Shown here in pieces: positions 1 through 5,470 of a stretch of 6,719 nt of DNA. This DNA is from an uncultured Clostridia bacterium. GTDB lineage: Bacteria > Bacillota > Clostridia > Christensenellales > Borkfalkiaceae. The position numbers were made by a program, and so were the translations under genes. The notes beneath the pieces were generated by a model that was not told the origin of the DNA, made no database searches, and was given only the letters and a program-made list of their open reading frames with translations. Every line of letters begins with the position of its first letter. Within the stretch, counting starts at the first letter, position 1. Where the stretch lies: positions 1-6,719 of the forward strand of contig CALWBJ010000066.1 in NCBI GenBank assembly GCA_944376035.1. Reading direction: 5' to 3'.

Positions 1-2
1 TT

Positions 3-143
3 TTTAAGAAAAGTCAGACTGAAACAGCAATAAATAACGTTATGTAGACAGTATAACAAGGAATAATTACACCTACAACTAAAAAACGTCTTAATGAGTT
101 AGAAAGTAGGTTGGAAGAACTTAACCGCCAAATTATTATTTAA
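3..143 (+). pseudogene. Relic of a large serine recombinase, C-terminal tail with two internal stops
   Basis: Read in one frame, this stretch gives a tail typical of large serine recombinases (TnpX/TndX type) of Gram-positive conjugative or mobilisable elements. It contains AINNVM, then a TAG stop (45-47), two codons, a TAA stop (54-56), then QGIITPTTKKRLNELE and a charged coiled-coil-like end closing with TAA at 141-143. In the family this region normally reads roughly 'AI.N...AI.QGIIT.TTK.RL.ELE', so both stops sit where sense codons are expected. The frame is otherwise intact, so decay has come mainly by point mutation. The catalytic N-terminal domain would lie to the left of the window and cannot be judged. 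No start codon or ribosome binding site belongs to this fragment. It is probably the remains of an excised or degraded integrated element. Recognition is from motif memory of a short segment. Confidence 0.72.
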
Positions 144-186
144 TACAGTCAAACAAAAGTAAAATTTACAAAATTTATTCCATATT

Positions 187-316
187 CCACTTGACAACGT
201 GCCTCTAGGTTGTGTGATTGAAAGGCTTTAGAAAGCCAATCAATAAGCCCTTAAGGTGCTTTTTTATTTGCCTTCGAGAATCAGCCTATCACACACATTT
301 ACTCATTGTCAAGTGG
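187..316. repeat. 130-bp nested inverted-repeat element of unknown type
   Basis: The ends form a perfect 11-bp inverted repeat, CCACTTGACAA (187-197) with TTGTCAAGTGG (306-316). Inside it lies a second perfect 8-bp pair, TGTGTGAT (211-218) with ATCACACA (288-295). Within that are a small GGCTTT/AAAGCC hairpin (224-237) and an imperfect hairpin around 245-261 followed by a T-run (260-265). The whole stretch could fold as one branched RNA or as cruciform DNA. No open reading frame, target-site duplication or known riboswitch motif was found. It lies just downstream of the recombinase relic, so it may be an element end, a MITE-like repeat, or a structured RNA. What is seen is the nested symmetry; the identity is unknown. 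Confidence 0.5.
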
Positions 317-363
317 CTTTCGACGACATAAAACGCCGTTTTATTTTGAATTTGAAATAAAGA

Positions 364-402
364 AAGAACCTAATCTTCCCATAATGGTAGGATTAGGTTC
401 TT
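364..402 (-). terminator. Intrinsic terminator of tRNA-Ser
   Basis: A perfect 12-bp stem is formed by 364-375 and 391-402 (GATTAGGTTCTT on the plus strand at the right arm). Read leftward, the stem is followed by a T-rich tail (TTCTTTATTT on the minus strand). It begins three bases past the encoded CCA end of the tRNA, which fits termination of the tRNA transcript. Confidence 0.82.
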
Positions 403-404
403 CT

Positions 405-492
405 TGGCGGAGAGGAGAGGATTCGAACCTCCGATACCTTGCGGTATACACGCTTTCCAAGCGTGCACATTAGACCACTCTGACACCTCTCC
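405..492 (-). tRNA. tRNA-Ser (anticodon GGA)
   Basis: Read on the minus strand, the acceptor arms GGAGAGG (492-486) and CCTCTCC (415-409) pair perfectly. The discriminator base is G, and CCA is encoded in the gene (407-405). The anticodon stem CACGC/GCGTG encloses the loop TTGGAAA, giving anticodon GGA for the serine codons UCC and UCU. The long variable arm (TATACC..GGTATC region) is the class II hallmark expected of tRNA-Ser, and the T-arm has GGTTCGAATCC. It is a monocistronic unit with a promoter at 515-543 and a terminator at 364-402. The decayed recombinase lies beyond its 3' end. tRNA 3' ends are common integration sites, but mainly for tyrosine rather than serine recombinases. Confidence 0.97.
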
Positions 493-514
493 GTAACAGT
501 CCGCTAATTATTTT

Positions 515-543
515 AATATATTTTTTTAAAAATTGCAAGTCAA
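515..543 (-). promoter_or_regulatory. SigA-type promoter for tRNA-Ser
   Basis: On the minus strand there is a -35 TTGACT (543-538), a 17-bp spacer and a -10 TATATT (520-515). Transcription would begin near 508, about 16 bases before the mature tRNA 5' end. This fits a short 5' leader removed by RNase P. Confidence 0.75.
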
Positions 544-590
544 TTTGTCGCTTATCGAAAAATATTTTATTTTAAAATTTTAAAAATCGG

Positions 591-619
591 TATACAAAAA
601 ATTTTTTATGTTGTATAAT
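591..619 (+). promoter_or_regulatory. SigA-type promoter for the small membrane protein
   Basis: A perfect -10 TATAAT (614-619) lies 17 bp after TATACA (591-596), which matches the -35 consensus at four of six positions. The start site near 626 gives a leader of about 50 bases before the ATG at 677. It is back to back with the tRNA promoter. Confidence 0.65.
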
Positions 620-676
620 ATTTACATTGAGTGAAAACATAATTATTAAAGAGACTTTATGTTTAAGGAGGGTTAT

Positions 677-901
677 ATGACTTGGTTTAACAGACAGAGC
701 CGTCTCGTGCAGATCATTTTGCTTTTGATCCCCGTAGTGAACTGGGTGGTTGAAATCGTGGTCAGATGGTCTACTTGGCTTAAAAAGGGAGGTTTGATAA
801 GATTTATAGTTTGTATTCTTGTTACTCTTCCTACCGGTATCGTGTTCGGTTGGCTTGACCTTATCTGGGTACTGCTTTTCAAGAAACTGTTTTTGCAGTA
901 A
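677..901 (+). CDS. Small two-helix membrane protein, function unknown
   Basis: The product is 74 residues and I do not recognise the family. The start at 677 is preferred over the in-frame ATG at 659 because a strong ribosome binding site, AAGGAGGG (665-672), lies 5 bases before 677; no such site precedes 659. The protein has a short polar N-terminus (TWFNRQSR), a first hydrophobic segment at about 10-29 interrupted by a proline and a glutamate (PVVNWVVEIVV), a basic turn (WLKKGG), then a second hydrophobic stretch at about 40-68 ending in KK. It is rich in Trp, Val, Ile and Leu. The positive-inside rule puts the KK turn and the KK tail at opposite ends of the second segment, so topology is unclear. 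It has its own promoter and terminator, so it is a single-gene unit. It could be a small membrane regulator or a toxin-like peptide, but nothing here decides this. Confidence 0.75.
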   Translation: MTWFNRQSRLVQIILLLIPVVNWVVEIVVRWSTWLKKGGLIRFIVCILVTLPTGIVFGWLDLIWVLLFKKLFLQ

Positions 902-930
902 AAGTTTGGTAAATTTATCACTAAGACTTT

Positions 931-1007
931 CGGCCTGAAAGCGTTTTTCGCCCGTATTATCTTGGCGATTACGGGTTTTCGAAAATTTCGCTCTCAGGTC
1001 GTTTTTT
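931..1007 (+). terminator. Long nested hairpin terminator after the small membrane protein
   Basis: An outer 13-bp stem pairs 931-943 with 989-1001, with one G-U pair and one A-C mismatch. Inside it TTTTCG (945-950) pairs with CGAAAA (980-985) and CCCGTA (951-956) with TACGGG (970-975). This makes one extended stem-loop of about 71 bases. It is followed at once by six T residues (1002-1007), the pattern of an intrinsic terminator. It insulates the small gene from the nrdD promoter. Confidence 0.78.
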
Positions 1008-1015
1008 AAATAAAA

Positions 1016-1063
1016 CCACAATATATTGTGTTTTTAAAAAATATTTTTAACAAAATGTAGTGA
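1016..1063 (+). promoter_or_regulatory. Probable tandem NrdR boxes upstream of nrdD
   Basis: Box 1 (1016-1031, CCACAATATATTGTGT) matches the known NrdR box ACACWATATATWGTGT at 15 of 16 positions and contains a perfect 14-bp palindrome. Box 2 (1048-1063) is weaker, matching at 11 of 16, but keeps the CAA and TAGTG flanks. The two are 32 bp apart, the roughly three-turn spacing known for NrdR box pairs. The pair sits directly upstream of the -35 element of nrdD. NrdR is an ATP-cone repressor of ribonucleotide reductase genes that responds to ATP/dATP; its gene is not in this window. Confidence 0.72.
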
Positions 1064-1069
1064 AAAGTA

Positions 1070-1098
1070 TTGACAAACTTTTTATGGCGTGGTATAGT
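1070..1098 (+). promoter_or_regulatory. SigA-type promoter of the nrdD-trxB operon
   Basis: A perfect -35 TTGACA (1070-1075), a 17-bp spacer and a -10 TATAGT (1093-1098) are present. The start near 1105 leaves a leader of about 35 bases before the nrdD ATG at 1140. The second NrdR-like box ends 6 bases before the -35. Confidence 0.85.
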
Positions 1099-1139
1099 TA
1101 ATAGGCTCGATGAAAAACAGTTTACGGGAGGAGATAAAT

Positions 1140-3539
1140 ATGTTTTGGGTAAAAAAAAGAGACGGAAAACTTGTTGATTTCGACATGTCGAAGATTACGA
1201 CGGCTTTGAGTAAGGCATTTAATTCCAGACAGGTCAATTATACTGCCGATATACTCAATATGTTATCTTTGAGAGTTTCCGCCGACTTTGCTAAAAAGGT
1301 CAAGGATAATGTTATAAGCGTTGAGGATATACAAGACAGCGTAGAGGTCGTTCTTATCCAGTCCGGCTATGTTGAAGTAGCAAAGAGTTATATTCTTTAC
1401 CGTAAACAAAGGGAAAAGGTCCGTAATATAAACGAGACTCTTCTCGACTATAAAAAGATTGTCGACGATTATGTAAAGGTATCCGACTGGCGAGTAAAGG
1501 AGAACTCGACGGTAACCTACTCTGTCGGCGGATTGATTTTATCAAACAGCGGCGCGGTAACGGCTAATTACTGGCTTACCGAGATATACGACGAAGAAAT
1601 CGGAAATGCGCACAGGAATGCCGATATACACATTCACGATCTTTCCATGCTCACGGGATATTGCGCGGGCTGGTCGTTAAAACAACTTATAAAAGAAGGG
1701 CTCGGCGGGGTTCCCGGTAAAATCACTTCTTCGCCGGCAAGCCATCTCTCGACTCTTTGCAATCAGATGGTCAACTTTTTAGGTATTATGCAGAACGAAT
1801 GGGCGGGCGCTCAGGCGTTCTCGTCGTTCGACACCTATCTCGCGCCTTTCGTAAAGGTTGACAATCTGACTTACAGAGAAGTCAAACAGTGCATACAGTC
1901 TTTCATTTACGGAGTAAACACGCCTTCGAGATGGGGTACTCAGTCTCCGTTTACAAATATTACGCTCGACTGGGTGGTTCCGAACGACCTTGCCGAAATG
2001 AACGCTATTGTCGGCGGCAAAGAGATGGACTTCAAATATAAAGACTGCGTAAAAGAAATGGCTATGGTAAACAAGGCGTTTATCGAGATAATGATAGAGG
2101 GCGACGCAAACGGCAGGGGATTCCAGTATCCTATCCCGACTTATTCGATAACGCGCGATTTCGACTGGTCGGAGACCGAAAACAATAAACTCCTGTTTGA
2201 AATGACGGCAAAATACGGCACACCGTATTTCTCCAACTACATTAACAGCGATATGGAACCCAGCGACGTCAGAAGTATGTGCTGCCGTTTAAGACTGGAT
2301 TTAAGAGAACTCCGTAAAAAGTCGGGCGGCTATTTCGGCAGCGGCGAAAGCACGGGCTCTATCGGCGTCGTAACAATCAATATGCCGAGAATAGCATATC
2401 TTTCCAAAGACGAGAACGAGTTTTACGAAAGACTTACTCATATGCTCGATATCTCCGCGCGTTCTTTAAAGGTCAAAAGAGATACTATTACAAAACTTCT
2501 GGAAGCAGGGCTTTACCCTTATACTAAGAGATATCTGGGAACGTTCAGCAACCACTTCTCGACCATAGGTCTTGTAGGTATGAACGAAGCGTGCCTCAAC
2601 GCAAAATGGATAAAGAAAGACCTTACTCATAAAGAGGCGCAGGAATTTACCAAGAACGTTCTTAACTATATGCGTAATAAACTTTCCGATTATCAGGAAC
2701 TTTACGGCGACCTATATAACCTCGAAGCGACGCCCGCAGAGTCCACGTCTTTCCGTCTGGCAAAGCACGACAGAAAGAGATATCCCGATATTATTACCGC
2801 TTCCGACTGCGACAAGACGCCTTATTACACCAACAGTTCGCATCTTCCCGTCGGATTTACGGACGATATTTTCTCCGCGCTCGACATTCAGGACGAATTG
2901 CAGACCTTATACACTTCGGGAACTGTTTTCCACGCGTTCTTAGGTCAGAAACTACCTGACTGGAAGTCGGCGGCGGCACTTGTCAGAAAGATCGCGGAAA
3001 ATTATAAATTGCCTTACTACACGATGTCTCCCACATATTCGGTCTGCGCCGATCACGGATATATCGCGGGCGAAGTTTATAAATGTCCTGTATGCGGAAA
3101 GGCGACCGAGGTTTACAGCCGTATAACAGGTTACTACCGTCCCGTTCAGAACTGGAACGACGGTAAGAGAGAAGAGTTCAGAGAAAGAAAGGTTTACGAC
3201 GTCGAACACTCGGTATTCCACCGTAAAGGCGAAACGGCAAAGGATAACACCGCGGCCTGCTGCAATACGGCTGAATGCAATAGTGAAAAAAAGAGCGAAA
3301 AATCTTTTGATACTCCCGTACTCTTTACAAGAAACGGCTGTCCCAACTGCAAGACTTCCAAAATGATGCTCGATAAAGCAGGTATTAAATATTCGGTAAT
3401 AAACGCCGAGGAAAATAAAGAGGAAACTTTGAAATTCGGTATCAAAAAAGCGCCGACCCTCATAGTCCCCGACGGAGACGGTTTCAGGTCTTACGATAAC
3501 GCGAGCGAAATAAGGAAATATATAGAGAGCATTAACTGA
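1140..3539 (+). CDS. nrdD: Anaerobic (class III) ribonucleoside-triphosphate reductase with fused C-terminal glutaredoxin-like domain
   Basis: This 799-residue glycyl-radical enzyme reduces ribonucleoside triphosphates to dNTPs without oxygen. Visible in order: an N-terminal ATP-cone (about 2-92, VKKRDGK) for allosteric control; the catalytic barrel with Cys175 (GYCAGW) and the pair Cys381-Cys382 (MCCR), which align with the active-site cysteines of other NrdDs; a zinc site Cys636/His639/Cys649/Cys652; and the glycyl-radical motif RITGYYRP with Gly664. The position equal to the formate-binding Asn of formate-type NrdD appears to be Ser (GSIGVV), which suggests a redoxin-dependent type. Beyond the usual end come a linker with Cys707, Cys708 and Cys713 and a glutaredoxin-like domain (about 724-799) with CPNC (734-737) and cis-Pro772. 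The start at 1140 is chosen over an in-frame ATG at 1110 because GGGAGGAG lies 6-8 bases upstream, and 1110 would be almost at the transcript start. trxB follows after one base. Confidence 0.96.
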   Translation: MFWVKKRDGKLVDFDMSKITTALSKAFNSRQVNYTADILNMLSLRVSADFAKKVKDNVISVEDIQDSVEVVLIQSGYVEVAKSYILYRKQREKVRNINETLLDYKKIVDDYVKVSDWRVKENSTVTYSVGGLILSNSGAVTANYWLTEIYDEEIGNAHRNADIHIHDLSMLTGYCAGWSLKQLIKEGLGGVPGKITSSPASHLSTLCNQMVNFLGIMQNEWAGAQAFSSFDTYLAPFVKVDNLTYREVKQCIQSFIYGVNTPSRWGTQSPFTNITLDWVVPNDLAEMNAIVGGKEMDFKYKDCVKEMAMVNKAFIEIMIEGDANGRGFQYPIPTYSITRDFDWSETENNKLLFEMTAKYGTPYFSNYINSDMEPSDVRSMCCRLRLDLRELRKKSGGYFGSGESTGSIGVVTINMPRIAYLSKDENEFYERLTHMLDISARSLKVKRDTITKLLEAGLYPYTKRYLGTFSNHFSTIGLVGMNEACLNAKWIKKDLTHKEAQEFTKNVLNYMRNKLSDYQELYGDLYNLEATPAESTSFRLAKHDRKRYPDIITASDCDKTPYYTNSSHLPVGFTDDIFSALDIQDELQTLYTSGTVFHAFLGQKLPDWKSAAALVRKIAENYKLPYYTMSPTYSVCADHGYIAGEVYKCPVCGKATEVYSRITGYYRPVQNWNDGKREEFRERKVYDVEHSVFHRKGETAKDNTAACCNTAECNSEKKSEKSFDTPVLFTRNGCPNCKTSKMMLDKAGIKYSVINAEENKEETLKFGIKKAPTLIVPDGDGFRSYDNASEIRKYIESIN

Positions 3540-3540
3540 T

Positions 3541-4449
3541 ATGTACGATATAATAATAATAGGCGCGGGCGCGGCAGGGATGACCTCCGCGCTCTATGCA
3601 CTGCGAAACGGAAAAAAAGTCCTTGTTCTCGAAGGAGAAAGCCTTGGCGGACAGATAGCGACATCACCGAGACTGGAAAATTTCCCATCCATAAAGCAGA
3701 TAAGCGGCGAGCAGTTTGCGGACAATCTTTTCGAGCAGATTACCGCTCTCGGCGCGGAAGTGGAAATAGAAAAAGTTACGGGTATTGAAAAAAACGGCAA
3801 GATTTTCACCGTAAATACAGAATATAATAAATTTGAAGGCAAAAGCGTTATAATAGCGGCGGGGGTAAAGCATAAACACCTCGATAACGGCAGACCTGAC
3901 CTCGTAGGAAAGGGTATATATTACTGCGCTATCTGCGACGGTGCATTTTATAAAGGTCAGGAAGTTGCCGTAATAGGTGACGCCAATTCCGCCCTTCAAT
4001 ATTCTCTTCTTCTTGCGGGATACTGCAAAAAAGTGTATGTTTATACGCTTTTCGATAAGTTCTTCGGGGATGCCAGCCTTATAAAAGCGCTCCGCGCAAA
4101 GGAAAATATAGAAGTACGCCCCGAAACCATGGTTGTGGGATTTAAAGGCGAAAACGAACTCACGGCAATAGAGTATAAAGATAAAAACGGCAATTTACAT
4201 ACTCACGAATTGCCTGCGGTATTTATCGCGATAGGCCAGATACCCGACAATAAGGCTTTTTCTAATCTCGTTGATTTGGATAAAGACGGCTATATTATTG
4301 CCGACGAAACGTGCAAGACCAAAACCGAGGGCCTTTTTGTGGCGGGCGACTGCCGTACCAAAGCCGTAAGACAAGTGTCCACCGCTTGTGCGGACGGCGC
4401 CGTCGCGGCGACAAACTGCTCAATTTATTTAGAAAGCCTCGCCGATTAA
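3541..4449 (+). CDS. trxB: Thioredoxin-reductase-like flavoprotein lacking the usual NADPH motifs
   Basis: This 302-residue protein is close to the usual 305-320 of low-Mr thioredoxin reductases. It has the N-terminal FAD motif GAGAAG (8-13), GGQI, the redox-active CAIC (129-132) followed by DG, and the C-terminal FAD motif AGDC with RQVSTACADGA (about 268-287). The second nucleotide-binding site is odd: the expected GGGxSA reads GDANSA (146-151), and HRRxxxR, which grips the NADPH 2'-phosphate, is replaced by TLFDKFF (169-175). NADPH use is therefore doubtful. Ferredoxin-dependent flavin thioredoxin reductases of clostridia lack these same motifs, so that type is a fair alternative; NADH use is another. 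It starts one base after the nrdD stop, with only a weak GAGAG 11 bases upstream, so translation is probably coupled to nrdD. Its likely partner is the redoxin domain fused to NrdD. It could also serve a general thioredoxin encoded elsewhere. Confidence 0.9.
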   Translation: MYDIIIIGAGAAGMTSALYALRNGKKVLVLEGESLGGQIATSPRLENFPSIKQISGEQFADNLFEQITALGAEVEIEKVTGIEKNGKIFTVNTEYNKFEGKSVIIAAGVKHKHLDNGRPDLVGKGIYYCAICDGAFYKGQEVAVIGDANSALQYSLLLAGYCKKVYVYTLFDKFFGDASLIKALRAKENIEVRPETMVVGFKGENELTAIEYKDKNGNLHTHELPAVFIAIGQIPDNKAFSNLVDLDKDGYIIADETCKTKTEGLFVAGDCRTKAVRQVSTACADGAVAATNCSIYLESLAD

Positions 4450-4450
4450 A

Positions 4451-4478
4451 AAATTTCATCGCCGTAACGGTGAAATTT
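4451..4478. terminator. Hairpin after trxB, possible weak terminator
   Basis: An 11-bp stem pairs 4451-4461 with 4468-4478 around a 6-base loop, starting two bases after the trxB stop codon. The plus-strand tail (GAGATTTATTAAAATTTTA) is only moderately T-rich, so rightward termination may be weak. On the minus strand the stem is followed by a clean run of T residues, so it may also stop leftward transcription. Confidence 0.55.
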
Positions 4479-4698
4479 GAGATTTATTAAAATTTTATAT
4501 AAACAGAACAAAGTTTTAATTATCTTGAATTTATAATTATAACTTAATAAAAATTTACTGTATAATATAATAACGCTGAAAAATTTTTTTTCTATTGACA
4601 ATAGTTTTTTTTAGAGGTATAATTTTTATATAAAATATATTTTAAGTTAAAATTAAATATATTTTAAAATAAAAACTATAAATAAAGAGGAGAAAACA
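4479..4698 (+). promoter_or_regulatory. AT-rich intergenic region with a consensus promoter for the lipoprotein
   Basis: This spacer is extremely AT-rich and holds no gene. It contains a perfect SigA promoter: TTGACA (4595-4600), 17-bp spacer, TATAAT (4618-4623), with transcription starting near 4630. The leader of about 69 bases contains two copies of AAATATATTTTAA (4633-4645 and 4655-4667) exactly 22 bp apart, each centred on a short palindrome. A strong ribosome binding site, GAGGAG (4687-4692), ends 6 bases before the ATG at 4699. A second TATAAT at 4561-4566 has no good -35 partner. Confidence 0.8.
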
Positions 4699-5205
4699 AT
4701 GAGGAAAAAGTTTTTTGCGGTTTTTGCGGCTGTGATTATTTTATTTACCTTTATGTCGGTTGCGGCTTGTTCGAATACTCCCGAAGAAAACAGAGAGTAT
4801 AAATATCAGAGCGCGTCTTTTGTAAAAGATAATAATCTGACTTTTCAAGATGTAAGTCAGTTTGCGCCGCCCGCGGCGATGGGAGAGAATATAGATTCTA
4901 TATCCGCGCTTGAAAAATATATTCTTGAAAATATCGACGAATACGCGGTCATGATTATGGGCGAGAACGGAATGAGTGAGATATATCTTAAAAACGAAAT
5001 TGACGGTATTACCTTAAAAGGCGATAAAATAACTTTGAGCCGTTCGGGTGAAAGCAATGATTATTCATATACTCTTGAAGATAATAAGTACGTTCTTAAC
5101 GGCGTTAATGACGACAAATGCAAGATTTTATGTTTTGAAAAGGGCAAGTTTTATTACTCTTTTGAACTTACGGAGGGATTTGTTTTAAGATATTATTTTG
5201 CCTGA
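4699..5205 (+). CDS. Putative small lipoprotein, function unknown
   Basis: The product is 168 residues. The N-terminus MRKKFF followed by a hydrophobic core and the lipobox VAAC with Cys24 is a clear type II signal peptide, so the mature protein of about 145 residues should be anchored to the outer face of the membrane. After a short charged linker (SNTPEENREYKYQ) the rest is a soluble, mixed alpha/beta-looking domain: a helix-like stretch about 67-88, then alternating short beta-like strands (ITLKGDKITLSRSGE, YSYTLEDNKYVLNG, GKFYYSFEL). This resembles the small anti-parallel beta proteins found as clostridial lipoproteins, but I recognise no named family. Cys141 and Cys145 are the only other cysteines. 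It has a perfect promoter and strong ribosome binding site, and it stands alone between trxB and the convergent nrdG. Nothing links it to ribonucleotide reduction except position. Confidence 0.85.
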   Translation: MRKKFFAVFAAVIILFTFMSVAACSNTPEENREYKYQSASFVKDNNLTFQDVSQFAPPAAMGENIDSISALEKYILENIDEYAVMIMGENGMSEIYLKNEIDGITLKGDKITLSRSGESNDYSYTLEDNKYVLNGVNDDKCKILCFEKGKFYYSFELTEGFVLRYYFA

Positions 5206-5311
5206 ACACGGTAATTATTTATAATTATAAAATATGTTAAATTGTTTGATTGTACATAAGCGCATATAATACTAAAATGATATGATTTTTTAGAATTTCT
5301 ATTTAATAAAG

Positions 5312-5345
5312 CCGCCCGCGGCGAAGTTAACTTCGCCGCGGGCGG
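5312..5345. terminator. 34-bp perfect GC-rich palindrome, probable bidirectional terminator
   Basis: Two 17-base arms (CCGCCCGCGGCGAAGTT and its complement) meet at a central GTTAAC with no mismatch. In single-stranded form this gives a stem of about 15 bp. It lies between convergent genes, 107 bases past the lipoprotein stop and about 125 bases past the nrdG stop. The plus-side tail is TATTGTATTTTATTG and the minus-side tail is CTTTATTAAAT, so it probably terminates both transcripts. The rest of 5206-5470 is AT-rich and shows no gene. Confidence 0.75.
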
Positions 5346-5470
5346 TATTGTATTTTATTGTATTTTTCAGTTTATTCTTTTAAGATTATATATAGATTAT
5401 TTATTTTAATAAACGCGCTGAAAAGGCAGATTTTTTACAATGTTGTTTTTTTGTTTTTAAATCCGTGTTT

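Noticed and set aside
405..492. tRNA-Ser as the attachment site of the dead element
   Set aside because: No duplicated tRNA 3' end is visible in the window, and large serine recombinases rarely use tRNA ends. The proximity is probably incidental.
659..676. Upstream ATG for the small membrane protein
   Set aside because: The strong AAGGAGGG lies downstream of it and serves the ATG at 677.
572..1021. 149-residue minus-strand reading frame
   Set aside because: It runs antisense through a promoter, the small membrane protein gene and its terminator hairpin, and its translation is low-complexity with no domain. It has no convincing ribosome binding site.
1110..1139. In-frame ATG giving a 10-residue longer NrdD
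   Set aside because: It has no ribosome binding site and lies about 5 bases from the predicted transcript start. The ATG at 1140 has a strong site and yields the usual ATP-cone start.
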